Under the pieces are notes generated by a model that worked only from the letters and a program-made list of their open reading frames with translations, was not told the origin of the DNA and ran no database searches. A stretch of 64,000 nt of DNA from Gordonia sp. PP30 (GTDB lineage Bacteria > Actinomycetota > Actinomycetes > Mycobacteriales > Mycobacteriaceae). Where the stretch lies: contig NZ_CP095864.1 of NCBI RefSeq assembly GCF_023100845.1, positions 3,472,001-3,536,000 on the forward strand. Reading direction: 5' to 3'. Made by a program: the position numbers and the translations under genes. Below, piece after piece: positions 18,033-28,102 of this stretch. Numbering within the stretch: the stretch's first letter is position 1; each line of letters begins with the position of its first letter.

Positions 18033-18554
18033 CTAGCCGGAAGGCAACGTCTCCGTCGCACCGGCCCGCGGCGCGGGTGACGACGACGTCGGCGGCGCAC
18101 TGCTCGACGGCGTCGTGGGACGCACGCCCGGGATCAGATCGCGCCAGTTCCCGGACGACGTCGACGTCTCCGGTCCGCCGGTGGACGGCGATTCGGACGG
18201 CTCCGAACTGCTGGTGCTCGGCGGCGTGCTCGACGGCTCCACACTGCGGCTCGGCTCGGTCGTCGGGGCCGGCGTGGTGACCGCGGGCCGCGGCTGGTGG
18301 GGCTGAGGGATGGTCCCGTAGTGGCTCGCGGAGAACAGGTACAGGATCATGCCGCCGATGAACACCGCGACCAGCAGCACCGTGGTGGTGCGCACCCGGG
18401 TCCGGTAGATGTGGCTGACCCGCCGCCAGCGGTCGCGCCACTTGTGCGGCGCCTCCTCGGCGACGGCCGTCTTCTTGGCCTCGACGGTCTCGCCCGGCGC
18501 GGCGGTCGCGATCCCGTCGTCGCCGGTCTCCGGTGCCGAACCGCCGTCACTCAT
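18033..18554 (-). CDS. Membrane protein with Ser/Thr/Pro-rich extracytoplasmic tail
   Basis: The start is ATG 18554 (a GTG two codons upstream is possible), overlapping the mscS stop by 8 bp; 173 residues. A charged cytosolic N-terminus (1-55) leads to one membrane helix (about 58-78, TTVLLVAVFIGGMILYLFS) and then a low-complexity outer tail made mostly of Ser, Thr and Pro. The equivalent position in M. tuberculosis (between ftsE and mscS) also holds a proline-rich hypothetical. Possibly O-mannosylated or wall-spanning; no function is known to me. Confidence 0.75.
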   Translation of the reverse strand: MSDGGSAPETGDDGIATAAPGETVEAKKTAVAEEAPHKWRDRWRRVSHIYRTRVRTTTVLLVAVFIGGMILYLFSASHYGTIPQPHQPRPAVTTPAPTTEPSRSVEPSSTPPSTSSSEPSESPSTGGPETSTSSGNWRDLIPGVRPTTPSSSAPPTSSSPAPRAGATETLPSG

Positions 18555-19456
18555 CGCCACCCCCGTTCGTGTGGCCGTTGGTCGTCGCCGTGACGATGAT
18601 GCCGTTGCGGGCGAGCGCCTGCACGATCTTCACGCGCAGCGCGCGCCCCACCTCGAACTGCTTGCCCGGCAGGGTCCGCGCGACCATGCGCACGGTCACC
18701 GCGTCGAGTTCCAGGTCGGTCACGCCGAGCGGGGTGGGGGCGTCGAGCAGCAGCTTGTGCCAGGCCGGGTCGGCGAAGAACTTCTCACCCACGTCACGCA
18801 GGACGTCGGTGGCCACGGAGATGTCCGCGTCGGCCGGGACGGGGACGTCGACGACGGCCCGCGCCCACTCGCGCGACAGATTGTTCACCTTGATCACCTG
18901 GCCGTTCGGCACGGTGATCAGCTCGCCGTCGCTGGTGCGGAGCTTGGTGGCGCGCAGCGTCACGTCCTCGACCGTGCCCTCGGCAAGCGCCGAGGAACCG
19001 ACCGTGAGCCGGACGATGTCGCCGTAGCCGTACTGGTGCTCGGCCACCACGAAGAAGCCCGCGAGCACGTCCTGCACCACCCGCTGCGCACCGAAACCCA
19101 GCGCGGCGCCGATCACCGCGGTCGGACCCACCAGGCTGGAGGTCTTGATGTTCAGCAGCTCCATGACCTGCAAGAAGACGATCACGCCGACGACGGCGAC
19201 CAGCGTCCACACCACCACGTCGACCAGGGCACGCCGATGTTTGGCGTCCTCGGTCTGCACGATCGCGTCGGAGTGATGGAACTTCCGGTCGACCCGGGCC
19301 TCGTACCTGTCGGCGATCCACCGGAGGAACCGGGCGATCAGGATGCCGCCGACGATCCAGAGCATGATCGCCAGACCGCGCGTGGCCAGCTGCTCCTCGA
19401 GATAGGCCATCCACTCGGGCAGCCCGAGCGCCGTGCTCAGGTGTGTGGCACCGGGA

Positions 19457-19470
<14 letters not shown>
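18547..19470 (-). CDS. Small-conductance mechanosensitive channel, MscS family
   Basis: A 307-residue protein with three membrane helices (about 30-50, 85-107, 112-135) and the MscS pore region [27 protein letters not shown], followed by the beta domain motif [19 protein letters not shown] and [11 protein letters not shown]. MscS channels open on membrane tension and release solutes in osmotic downshock. The gene overlaps prfB by 14 bp and the downstream membrane gene by 8 bp, so the three are probably one transcript. Confidence 0.93.
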
Positions 19471-20575
<1,105 letters not shown>

Positions 20576-20605
20576 AGCATGCCAGCGTACCGACTCGCGG
20601 CGTGC

Positions 20606-20959
20606 CTACCCCTCCAAGGTGCCGAATCGCCAGCTCGTCGCCGTCTTGCCCGGCTTGTAGATCACCGGCTTGTCGTCGCCGATCTTCGGCTCCTGATCGG
20701 CCGGTCCCAGCGCGAGGGTGCCGTACACCTCGGTCGGTGCGGTCTGCGGGCCGACGATGGTGCCGGTGAAGGTGAAGTACGCCTGCTCGTTCTTGTCGCG
20801 GGCCCCGGCACCGCTGACGCCGGTGATGGTGAGCGTCCCCGTCGCGTAGCCCGCGCCGGGGGCGCCCTGCGCGAATCCTCGGCCGGACCGGCGCGCCAGC
20901 ATCATGACGAGCGTCGCGACGAGCAGGATGATGATCGCAACCGTGAACCAGGTCCCCAT
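20606..20959 (-). CDS. Small single-helix membrane protein
   Basis: A 117-residue protein with an N-terminal membrane helix (VAIIILLVATLVMMLA, about 7-22), a Gly-rich linker and a beta-rich C-terminal domain (GTLTITGVSG, YFTFTGTIVG, YGTLALGP). It starts 14 bp from the divergent hisN. No family recognised; probably a membrane-anchored extracytoplasmic or cytosolic beta domain. Confidence 0.7.
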   Translation of the reverse strand: MGTWFTVAIIILLVATLVMMLARRSGRGFAQGAPGAGYATGTLTITGVSGAGARDKNEQAYFTFTGTIVGPQTAPTEVYGTLALGPADQEPKIGDDKPVIYKPGKTATSWRFGTLEG

Positions 20960-20973
20960 GCCGTCTACCCTAG

Positions 20974-21867
20974 GTGATCATGGATTCCACCCCGCCCGGC
21001 GACGATGCCCGCACCGCGGATCTGCACCTGGCGCTGCGTCTCGCGGACGCTGCCGATGCGCTCACCACCGACCGGTTCGGCGCGATCGACCTGCACGTCG
21101 ACAGCAAGCCCGACCTGACCCCGGTGACCGACGCCGACCTGGCCTGTGAGCGCCTGCTGCGCGATCTGCTCGCCGCCGAGCGCCCCGCGGACGCCGTTTT
21201 CGGCGAGGAGTTCGGCGGCGACGCGGTGCCGGGCGGCCGCCAGTGGGTGATCGACCCGATCGACGGCACCAAGAACTTCGTGCGCGGCGTCCCGGTGTGG
21301 GCCACCCTGATCGCGCTCCTGGACGACGGCGTCCCGGTGGTGGGCGTGGTCAGCGCGCCCGCCCTGCGCCGACGCTGGTGGGCGGTGTCCGGGCAGGGCG
21401 CCTTCGCCGCGGTCGACGGCGGCGAGCCGCGCCGCCTCGGCGTCTCGCAGGTCGGCGATCTGGCGGCGGCCTCGCTGTCGTTCGCGAGCCTGTCCGGCTG
21501 GGCGGACCGCGGGATCCGTGACGAGTTCATCGACCTGACCGACGCCGTGTGGCGGGTCCGCGGCTACGGCGATTTCTTCAGCTACTGCCTGCTGGCCGAG
21601 GGCGCCCTGGACATCGCGACCGAGCCGGAGGTGTCGCTCTGGGACCTCGCGCCGCTCGACGTGCTGGTCCGCGAGGCGGGCGGACGGTTCACCGCGCTCG
21701 ACGGCACGCCCGGGCCGGCCGGCGGCAGCGCCGTGGCCACCAACGGCCTGCTGCACGACGAGGTTCTCGCCGCTCTGCGGTCGCGCGCGGAGAATCCGTC
21801 CTCCGCCGGATGCCGAAAGGGGTCCACGGCGGAGGTCAGAATTCCCGGGACTCCCCCGGCGCGATGA
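20974..21867 (+). CDS. hisN: Histidinol-phosphatase, inositol monophosphatase family
   Basis: Motifs of the Mg-dependent IMPase family are in order: [32 protein letters not shown] and [15 protein letters not shown], the last two carrying the metal-binding aspartates. With [15 protein letters not shown] at the start and length 297, it matches actinobacterial HisN, which dephosphorylates L-histidinol phosphate. The start is GTG 20974 or ATG 20980; no ribosome site is visible and TACCCT upstream may be a -10 box, so the transcript may be leaderless. The last 32 bp overlap the convergent gene. Neighbour fadE24-fadE23 matches the M. tuberculosis order around hisN. Confidence 0.9.
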   Translation: MIMDSTPPGDDARTADLHLALRLADAADALTTDRFGAIDLHVDSKPDLTPVTDADLACERLLRDLLAAERPADAVFGEEFGGDAVPGGRQWVIDPIDGTKNFVRGVPVWATLIALLDDGVPVVGVVSAPALRRRWWAVSGQGAFAAVDGGEPRRLGVSQVGDLAAASLSFASLSGWADRGIRDEFIDLTDAVWRVRGYGDFFSYCLLAEGALDIATEPEVSLWDLAPLDVLVREAGGRFTALDGTPGPAGGSAVATNGLLHDEVLAALRSRAENPSSAGCRKGSTAEVRIPGTPPAR

Positions 21868-22495
21868 TCACGAACTCGGTCCCCTCGGGTTTCATCTCGT
21901 CGATCCGGGCGTTGTGGATCGCCCGCCCGGCGTCGGACTGCACGCCCTGGTGGATCGGGAACGCCGCCCGCGGCGCGGCGCCGCGCAGATAGTCGACGGC
22001 CTCGCTGAGCTTCATCCACGGCGCGGCGGCCGGGAGCGCGAGCACGTCGACCCGCTCGAACGGGATGTAGTAGCTGTCGCCGGGGTGCATGAACGCCGCG
22101 GGGCGGCCGGGGGCGTCGAGCAGGTAGACGGTGTTGTCGACCACCGGGAGTTCAGGGTGGATCACCGCGTGCCGCCCGCCGGACCCCCGCACGGTGACGT
22201 CGCCGAGCACGACGCTCTCCCCGGGCCGCAGGACCGACCAGTCCCCCGCCGCACCGCCGGAGTTCAGCTGCGCGGCGGTCTGCGGATCGGCGTAGCGCAC
22301 CGCCCCCGGGTTGGCCGCGACGAGCGCGGGCAGCCGCGCGGTGTCGGCGTGATCGGGATGCTGATGAGTGATGAGGACGGCATCGAGACCGGTGAGGCCC
22401 TCGAAACCGGAGGAGAAGTTGCCGGGGTCGAAGAGGATCGCCGTTCCGGCGAGTTCGACGAGGACGCACGAGTGACCGAATGAGGTGACCTTCAT
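21836..22495 (-). CDS. Metallo-beta-lactamase-fold hydrolase (UlaG/YtnP-like)
   Basis: A 219-residue protein with N-terminal [14 protein letters not shown], a metal motif THQHPDHAD (HxHxDH), later HAVIHPELP and [10 protein letters not shown]. This pattern fits the small MBL-fold subgroup that includes L-ascorbate-6-phosphate lactonase-like proteins. The substrate is not evident. It overlaps the end of hisN on the opposite strand by 32 bp. Confidence 0.85.
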   Translation of the reverse strand: MKVTSFGHSCVLVELAGTAILFDPGNFSSGFEGLTGLDAVLITHQHPDHADTARLPALVAANPGAVRYADPQTAAQLNSGGAAGDWSVLRPGESVVLGDVTVRGSGGRHAVIHPELPVVDNTVYLLDAPGRPAAFMHPGDSYYIPFERVDVLALPAAAPWMKLSEAVDYLRGAAPRAAFPIHQGVQSDAGRAIHNARIDEMKPEGTEFVIIAPGESREF

Positions 22496-22540
22496 GTCCT
22501 CGATCCTGCCAAAGACCGGCGCGGAGGGGCGGTGAAAAGA

Positions 22541-22580
22541 AGCCGCCGCGATCCTCCCCGAGGGGACGATCGCGGCGGCT
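22541..22580 (-). terminator. Intrinsic terminator of the GYF/TM2 gene
   Basis: Perfect 13-bp arms AGCCGCCGCGATC and GATCGCGGCGGCT; on the minus strand it is followed by TCTTTTC, a T-rich tail. It lies 20 bp after the stop of the gene that follows. Confidence 0.85.
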
Positions 22581-22600
22581 GCCGGTACAGAGGCGGGGTG

Positions 22601-23116
22601 TCAGCCGCGCAGGGCGCGCCCGTCGCTGTCGGGGACCTTGCGGAGCACGATCAGGATGAAGTCGATGATCGTCCAGATGCCCAGACCACCGCAGGTCAGC
22701 AGCTTGGCGACGCCGAGGCCGGTCTGCCCGAGGTAGAAGCGGTCGACACCGAGGCCGCCCACGAAGAACGAGAGCAGCGTCGCGGTCAGCCATTCCTTGT
22801 CCGAGAACAGGCCCGGGATGTTGCCGGCCTCGAACCAGCCGCCGCCCTGGGCATCGCGGACCTGCGAGTTCGAGCGGACGCGGCCGTCGAGCGTGAAAGA
22901 ACGCAGATCCTGGACGCCGAGCGGGCCGACTTCCTGGCCGTTGAGGGCGAGGATGTAGCTGCCGCTGCCCGCGTTCACCGGACTCGCGGCGAACTGCGGC
23001 TGGCCGTAGCCCTGCGGGTAGCCGGGCGGCGGGCCCTGGGGAGCGCCCTGGTTCGGGTGGCCCTGCGGCTGACCCTGGGGACCGTTCGGCGGCGGACTGT
23101 TCGGCGGTTGCGTCAT
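22601..23116 (-). CDS. GYF_2 plus TM2 domain membrane protein
   Basis: A 171-residue protein in three parts: a Pro/Gln/Gly-rich tail (1-48), a GYF_2/DUF4339-like domain (about 53-104: [20 protein letters not shown] to [11 protein letters not shown]), and a TM2 domain (about 107-158) with two helices linked by the typical [19 protein letters not shown] turn. TM2 proteins are widespread with no agreed bacterial function. It diverges from fadE24. Confidence 0.88.
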   Translation of the reverse strand: MTQPPNSPPPNGPQGQPQGHPNQGAPQGPPPGYPQGYGQPQFAASPVNAGSGSYILALNGQEVGPLGVQDLRSFTLDGRVRSNSQVRDAQGGGWFEAGNIPGLFSDKEWLTATLLSFFVGGLGVDRFYLGQTGLGVAKLLTCGGLGIWTIIDFILIVLRKVPDSDGRALRG

Positions 23117-23174
23117 GCGAGAAAGAATAGAGTCTGACCCATCACCCCGCCAGAGGGGACACCCTCGACATCGT

Positions 23175-23213
23175 CCTTACCGCGGAGTAAGGTCGTTCTT
23201 ACCGCGGAGTAAG
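23175..23213. promoter_or_regulatory. Twin palindromic operators upstream of fadE24
   Basis: CCTTACCGCGGAGTAAGG (23175-23192) and CTTACCGCGGAGTAAG (23198-23213) are two copies of CTTAC-N6-GTAAG with centres 22 bp apart, two helical turns, ending 46 bp before the fadE24 start. This fits cooperative binding of a dimeric regulator. The regulator is not encoded beside it. Confidence 0.75.
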
Positions 23214-23259
23214 ATCCGCTTCCGAAACCCGTCTCACCAACGTCGAGAGAAGTGCAGGC

Positions 23260-24636
23260 ATGACCGAAAAGACCGCACCCCGCGCCCCCCGGGACACCAC
23301 CTCCGTCGGCGCCCAGCAGCACAAGCGCAGCCCGATCGGTGCCGCGATGCGTGCGCTGACCGCCGTCACCGGTTCCGAGTTCGCCGACAAGTACAAGTTG
23401 CGCGAGCCGATCAACCGCGTCGCGTACGAGGCCACCAAGACCGGCTTCAAGACCCTCGGGGCGGCGAACCGCGCGTTCGCGCCGAAGCCCGGCGGCGGCG
23501 ACCCGCAGCGCCCGGTGATCGCGTCGAAGGGGTACTTCAACCTCACTCCCGACGACGAGCAGGCGATGATCGCCGAGACCGTCAAGGACTTCGCGACCGA
23601 GATCCTCCGCCCGGCGGCCTACGAGGCCGACAAGAACGCCGCCGCCCCGGACGACATCGTGTCGCGCTCCGCCGAGCTCGGCATCACGATGATCAACGTC
23701 CCGGAGGCCTTCGACGGCGCCGCCGCCGAGCGCGGCGTGGTGACCAACGCGTTGGTCGCCGAGGCCATGGCGTACGGCGACATGGGCCTGGCCCTGCCGC
23801 TGCTCGCCCCGAGCGGCGTGGCCACCACGCTGACCAACTTCGGCAGCGACGGCCAGCAGCAGACCTATCTTCCCGACTTCGCCGGTGAGCAGGTGCCCGC
23901 CTCGGCGGTGGTCATCGCCGAGCCGCGCCCGCTGTTCGACGCCTTCGACCTGAAGACCAAGGCCACCCGGGTGCCCAGCGGCTACCGCCTCGACGGCGTC
24001 AAGAGCTTCGTGCCGAACGCCGGCAGCGCCGAGCTGTTCCTGGTCGGCGCCATGCTCGACGGCCGGCCCACGCTGTTCATCGTCGAGTCCGACACCGCCG
24101 GGCTGTCCGTCGAAGCCGATCCGGGCATGGGTCTGCGGGCCGCCGGGATGGGCCGGCTGATCCTGGAGAACGTCTCGGTGCCGGCCACCGCCATCCTCGG
24201 CGAGCAGGAGGGCGACGCCGCGGAGGCCGCCTACGCCGACGTCGTGCGACTGTCCCGCCTGGGCTGGTCGGCGCTGGCCGCGGGCACCGCCCAGGCCGTC
24301 GTCGACTACGTGATCCCCTACGTCAACGAGCGCGAGGCCTTCGGCGAGCCGATCTCGAACCGCCAGGCGGTGGCGTTCATGGTCGCCACCATGGCCACCG
24401 AGACCGACTCGATCCGTCTGGTGACGCTGCGCGGCGCGTCGCGCGCCGAGCAGGGTCTGTCGTTCGCCCGCGAGGCCGCACTGGCCCGCAAGCTCACGAT
24501 CGACAAGGGCCTGCAGATCGGTCTGGACGGCATTCAGCTGCTCGGCGGCCACGGCTTCACCAAGGAGCACCCGGTGGAGCGCTGGTACCGCGACCTGCGC
24601 GGCGCCGGGATCGGCGAGGGAATCGTGGTGCTCTGA
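23260..24636 (+). CDS. fadE24: Acyl-CoA dehydrogenase, FadE24-type
   Basis: A 458-residue acyl-CoA dehydrogenase with an N-terminal extension of about 95 residues and the ACAD helical/beta/helical plan; VVIAEPRPLFDAFDLKTKATR and GGHGFTKEHPVERWYRD are recognisable. The C-terminus stops soon after the latter as GIGEGIVVL and lacks the usual long last helix. Its stop overlaps the start of a second ACAD (TGATG). Paired FadE proteins of Mycobacteriales commonly form mixed alpha2beta2 tetramers with one active-site base shared, which is the likely arrangement here. The pair corresponds to FadE24-FadE23 of M. tuberculosis. Confidence 0.85.
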   Translation: MTEKTAPRAPRDTTSVGAQQHKRSPIGAAMRALTAVTGSEFADKYKLREPINRVAYEATKTGFKTLGAANRAFAPKPGGGDPQRPVIASKGYFNLTPDDEQAMIAETVKDFATEILRPAAYEADKNAAAPDDIVSRSAELGITMINVPEAFDGAAAERGVVTNALVAEAMAYGDMGLALPLLAPSGVATTLTNFGSDGQQQTYLPDFAGEQVPASAVVIAEPRPLFDAFDLKTKATRVPSGYRLDGVKSFVPNAGSAELFLVGAMLDGRPTLFIVESDTAGLSVEADPGMGLRAAGMGRLILENVSVPATAILGEQEGDAAEAAYADVVRLSRLGWSALAAGTAQAVVDYVIPYVNEREAFGEPISNRQAVAFMVATMATETDSIRLVTLRGASRAEQGLSFAREAALARKLTIDKGLQIGLDGIQLLGGHGFTKEHPVERWYRDLRGAGIGEGIVVL

Positions 24637-25853
24637 TGGCGATCAACCTCGAACTCCCGAACAAGTTCGCCGCGAACATCGACCAGGCCAAGCAGGCCGC
24701 GCTGCAGGTGTTCCGGCCGATCTCCCGCAAATACGACCTCGCCGAGCACGACTACCCCGTCGAACTCGACACCCTCGCCGCTCTGTACGACGGCCTGGCC
24801 GATGCCGGCGCCGCCGGCGCCGGCGCGGCGGGCGGGCGCGGCGACGAGAAGAAGGAACGGCCCGAGGGCACCGTCGCCAACGGTGGCAACATGTCGGCCA
24901 TCCTCAATTCGATGTGGGCCTCGTTCGGCGACGTCGGCCTGATGCTGACCATCCCGTACCAGGGTCTGGGCAACTCGGCGATCGCCGCCGTCGCGACCGA
25001 CGAACAGCTCGAGCGATTCGGCAAGGTGTGGGCCGCGATGGCGATCACCGAGCCCAGCTTCGGTTCGGACTCGGCGGCGGTCACCACCACCGCCAAACTC
25101 GACGGTGACGAGTACGTGATCAACGGGGAGAAGATCTTCGTCACCGCCGGCTCACGCGCCACGCACATCGTCGTCTGGGCCTCGGTGGACCGCAGTCTCG
25201 GCCGGGCCGCCATCAAGAGCTTCGTGGTCCCGCGCCAGCACCCGGGCGTGACCATCGTCCGACTCGAGGAGAAGCTCGGCATCCGGGCGTCGGACACCGC
25301 GGTGATCCGCTTCGAGGACTGCCGCATCCCGAAGGACAACCTCCTCGGCTCGCCCGAGGTGGACGTCAAGAAGGGCTTCGGCGGCGTGATGCAGACCTTC
25401 GACAACACTCGCCCACTGGTGGCCGCGATGGCCGTCGGCGTCGCGCGGGCGTCCCTCGAGGAGCTCCGGCGACTGCTCGAAGAGGCCGGCCTGACGATCG
25501 ACTACGACCGCCCGGCCGCCGATCAACCGGCCGCCGTCGCCGAGTTCATCCGGCTGGAATCCGACTGGGAAGCCGGCTATCTACACACCCTGCGCGCGGG
25601 ATGGATGGCCGACAACAAGCTTCCCAACTCGCTCGAGGCCTCGATGAGCAAGGCGAAGGCCGGACGCACCGTCACCGACATCACCAACAAGGCCGTCGAA
25701 CTGGCCGGCACCCTCGGCTACTCCGAACGCACGCTGCTGGAGAAGTGGGCCCGCGACTCGAAGATCCTGGACATCTTCGAGGGCACCCAGCAGATCCAGC
25801 AGCTCATCATCGCCCGGCGCGTGCTGGGCAAGTCGAGCGCCGACCTCAAGTAG
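24636..25853 (+). CDS. fadE23: Acyl-CoA dehydrogenase, FadE23-type
   Basis: A 405-residue ACAD with FAD and substrate motifs AITEPSFGSDSAAVTTTAK and INGEKIFVTAGSRA, and the catalytic-base region WARDSKILDIFEGTQQIQ with the Glu of EGT. The segment at about 60-75 is an Ala/Gly-rich insertion. It is translationally coupled to fadE24 and probably its heterotetramer partner, transferring electrons to ETF during beta-oxidation of an unidentified acyl-CoA. A strong terminator follows. Confidence 0.9.
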   Translation: MAINLELPNKFAANIDQAKQAALQVFRPISRKYDLAEHDYPVELDTLAALYDGLADAGAAGAGAAGGRGDEKKERPEGTVANGGNMSAILNSMWASFGDVGLMLTIPYQGLGNSAIAAVATDEQLERFGKVWAAMAITEPSFGSDSAAVTTTAKLDGDEYVINGEKIFVTAGSRATHIVVWASVDRSLGRAAIKSFVVPRQHPGVTIVRLEEKLGIRASDTAVIRFEDCRIPKDNLLGSPEVDVKKGFGGVMQTFDNTRPLVAAMAVGVARASLEELRRLLEEAGLTIDYDRPAADQPAAVAEFIRLESDWEAGYLHTLRAGWMADNKLPNSLEASMSKAKAGRTVTDITNKAVELAGTLGYSERTLLEKWARDSKILDIFEGTQQIQQLIIARRVLGKSSADLK

Positions 25854-25871
25854 CGGCATACATCACCCTCG

Positions 25872-25909
25872 ACGACGCCCGGTCTGCCTCGCCGCAGACC
25901 GGGCGTCGT
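25872..25909 (+). terminator. Hairpin terminator after fadE23
   Basis: Perfect 16-bp arms ACGACGCCCGGTCTGC and GCAGACCGGGCGTCGT around a 6-nt loop, followed by TGTGTTT. Confidence 0.9.
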
Positions 25910-25944
25910 TGTGTTTCAGACCACTTTCTGGGTATCGTTCCGAT

Positions 25945-25972
25945 CACAGTGAAACATCGTTGTTTCACTGTG
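25945..25972. promoter_or_regulatory. Large palindromic operator upstream of the secreted lipase
   Basis: CACAGTGAAACA and TGTTTCACTGTG are perfect 12-bp arms around TCGT, ending 33 bp before the lipase start. The adjacent downstream TetR gene is the best candidate to bind it. Confidence 0.7.
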
Positions 25973-26005
25973 CTTTCGTACCCGTGTCTACAAGGGGAAC
26001 CAGAC

Positions 26006-27406
26006 GTGAAACTCCAGATTCTCGCGGCGACGGCGGTCGGGGCCGTCGCGGCACTCGGCGCCGGCCTGTTGGCTCCGGTCGCCATGGCCGAGCCGTCATC
26101 GGCCACGCAGTCCGTGAAAGTGGCACCCGCGCCGCCGGTGGCGCTCCCCCAGGAGCTCGATCGAGCCTTCTACGAGCCGTCGAAGAGCTCGTACGCGTCC
26201 AAGAAGCCCGGCGAGATCATCGCCGCGCGCCGGATCAACGCGGCCACCTTCGGCGTCGTGCCGCTCAATGTCGACGCGTGGCAGCTGTCGTACCGGTCGA
26301 CCGACAGCCGAGGTGAGCCGATCGCCGCGGTCACGACGCTGCTGAAGCCCCGCGGCACCATCAAGGGACCGCGCAAGATCGTGTCGATGCAGCTGGCCGA
26401 GGACTCGCTCGCCGGCTACTGCGCACCGTCGTACGCGGTTCAGCAGTGGTCGGCGGCCGCGGCCGTCGGCCAGGTGGTGATCCCGGCCGAGTCGATCATC
26501 ATGCAGGGCATGCTGGCGCAGGGCTGGGCGGTCGCCCTGCCCGACCACGAGGGCCCCCGACACGCGTACGGAGCCGGTCCGCTCGGCGCCCGGATCACCC
26601 TCGACGGCCTGCGCGCGGCCAAGCGCTTCGGACCGATCGGTATCGACGACCGGTCGCCGATGGGGATGTACGGCTACTCCGGCGGCGCCATCGTCACCGG
26701 GCACGCCGCAGAGCTGAAGCAAAGCTACGCACCGGAGCTGAACATCCTCGGCGCGGCCGAAGGCGGGGTCCCGGCCGACCTGAAGGTGGTCCTGAACGCC
26801 GCCCAGAACGGCGCGACCAGTGGACTCATCCTCGGCGCGGTGATCGGCCTGGGCCGGGAGTACCCGTACTTCCAGCGCTTCCTCAACACCCATGTGAATC
26901 CGGTCGGCAAGGCGGTCATCGCGGCCAAAGACCCGTTGTGCGTACAGCACCAGGCGATGGTGCTCCCGTTCCTGAACAACAAGGGCTTCCTCAACTGGCC
27001 CGGCGATCCGGTGAACGCGCCGCCCGTCAAGCGGGTGCTCGACGAGACGCGCATGGGCAAAGCGGTCCCGGACATGCCGATGTACATCTGGAACAGCCAG
27101 CTCGACGAGGTCATCCCGGTGGGCCAGGTGAATACGCTGGTGCACACCTATTGCCGCAAACCCGGGGCCCAGGTCACCTATACGCGCGACCATCTGTCCG
27201 AGCACGGTATCGCCGAGATCTCCGGAGCCCCCCTCGCGGTGCTGTGGCTCAAGGACCGGCTGGACGGCAAGCCCGCGGCACGCGGCTGCACCACCCGCGA
27301 CGAGCTGACAATGGCGACCGACGCCCGCTGGTGGCCCACCTTCTCGGCGACCGTCGGCACCAACATCGCCTCGCTGTTCGGCGCGGCGATCGGCCGCGGG
27401 AAGTAA
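26006..27406 (+). CDS. Secretory lipase (LIP family)
   Basis: GTG 26006, a few bases after AAGGGG, starts a 466-residue protein with an N-terminal export signal (LQILAATAVGAVAALGAGLLAPVAMA). The body matches the secretory lipase family: MGMYGYSGGAIVTGHAAEL with nucleophile elbow GYSGG near residue 216, an Asp region near residue 370 (PMYIWNSQLDEVIPV), and a late His (RDHLSEHG). Such enzymes hydrolyse triacylglycerol outside the cell; mycobacteriales use them for host or environmental lipids. A TetR gene follows by 25 bp. Confidence 0.88.
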   Translation: MKLQILAATAVGAVAALGAGLLAPVAMAEPSSATQSVKVAPAPPVALPQELDRAFYEPSKSSYASKKPGEIIAARRINAATFGVVPLNVDAWQLSYRSTDSRGEPIAAVTTLLKPRGTIKGPRKIVSMQLAEDSLAGYCAPSYAVQQWSAAAAVGQVVIPAESIIMQGMLAQGWAVALPDHEGPRHAYGAGPLGARITLDGLRAAKRFGPIGIDDRSPMGMYGYSGGAIVTGHAAELKQSYAPELNILGAAEGGVPADLKVVLNAAQNGATSGLILGAVIGLGREYPYFQRFLNTHVNPVGKAVIAAKDPLCVQHQAMVLPFLNNKGFLNWPGDPVNAPPVKRVLDETRMGKAVPDMPMYIWNSQLDEVIPVGQVNTLVHTYCRKPGAQVTYTRDHLSEHGIAEISGAPLAVLWLKDRLDGKPAARGCTTRDELTMATDARWWPTFSATVGTNIASLFGAAIGRGK

Positions 27407-27431
27407 GTCCGTTCCCCGTACCCTGGTCCCC

Positions 27432-28067
27432 GTGACGCAGCAACGCACCTACGGGGGCCAGGCGGTGGCCGACCGCGCCCGGCAGCGCCGGGAGCGCTTC
27501 CTCGACGCGGCCGTCGAGCTGTTCGGTACGCACGGGTACGCGGCCACCTCGGTACCCCAGGTCTGCAAGGCGGCGGGCCTGTCGTCGCGGCAGTTCTACC
27601 AGGAGTTCAGCGATCGCGAAGATCTGCTGCGCACCCTCTACGACCGGGTCCAGGACAAGACCATGGAACGGGTCGCGGGCGTCGTCCTGGAGCAGATCGC
27701 GGCGAATCGCGGCCTCGACGAGGTGCTGGATGAGGGCGTCCGTGCCTTCGTCGGCATGTATGACGACCCGCGCCTGGCCCGCATCAGCTTCATCGAGGTG
27801 GTCGGCGTAAGCCCGGTCTTCGAGGCCCACCGCCACGCGCGCCGCGCCCGCTGGGGCGAGGTCTTGCAGACCGCCGTGGCGGCCGGCGCCGACCGCGGCC
27901 TGACGATCGCGTCGACCACCCCGTTGCAGTGGGCCGCCTACATCGGCGCGGTCAATGCCGTCGTCGTCGAACGCACCCTCGACGCGTCGATCACCGAAGA
28001 AGACCTGGTCCACGCGATGCGGACGCTGCTGCGGCCGGGCATCCTCGGCGAGTCCCCAGCCGGCTGA
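27432..28067 (+). CDS. TetR family regulator next to the lipase
   Basis: A 211-residue protein with GTG start. The helix-turn-helix is YAATSVPQVCKAAGLSSRQFYQEFSDRE (about 36-63) and the ligand domain is all-helical. It follows the lipase on the same strand, so it is likely its autoregulated repressor acting at the palindrome upstream of the lipase. The last codons lie in a 21-bp tandem duplication. Confidence 0.88.
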   Translation: MTQQRTYGGQAVADRARQRRERFLDAAVELFGTHGYAATSVPQVCKAAGLSSRQFYQEFSDREDLLRTLYDRVQDKTMERVAGVVLEQIAANRGLDEVLDEGVRAFVGMYDDPRLARISFIEVVGVSPVFEAHRHARRARWGEVLQTAVAAGADRGLTIASTTPLQWAAYIGAVNAVVVERTLDASITEEDLVHAMRTLLRPGILGESPAG

Positions 28068-28095
28068 GCCCCGTCCCCAGCCGGCTGAGCCCCGT
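28054..28095. repeat. 21-bp tandem duplication at the end of tetR
   Basis: CCCCAGCCGGCTGAGCCCCGT occurs twice without gap (28054-28074 and 28075-28095). The tetR stop codon lies in the first copy. The motif resembles the CTGAGC...GTCGAAG family seen elsewhere in the window, and GTCGAAG follows the second copy. Confidence 0.9.
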
Positions 28096-28102
28096 CGAAG
28101 CC

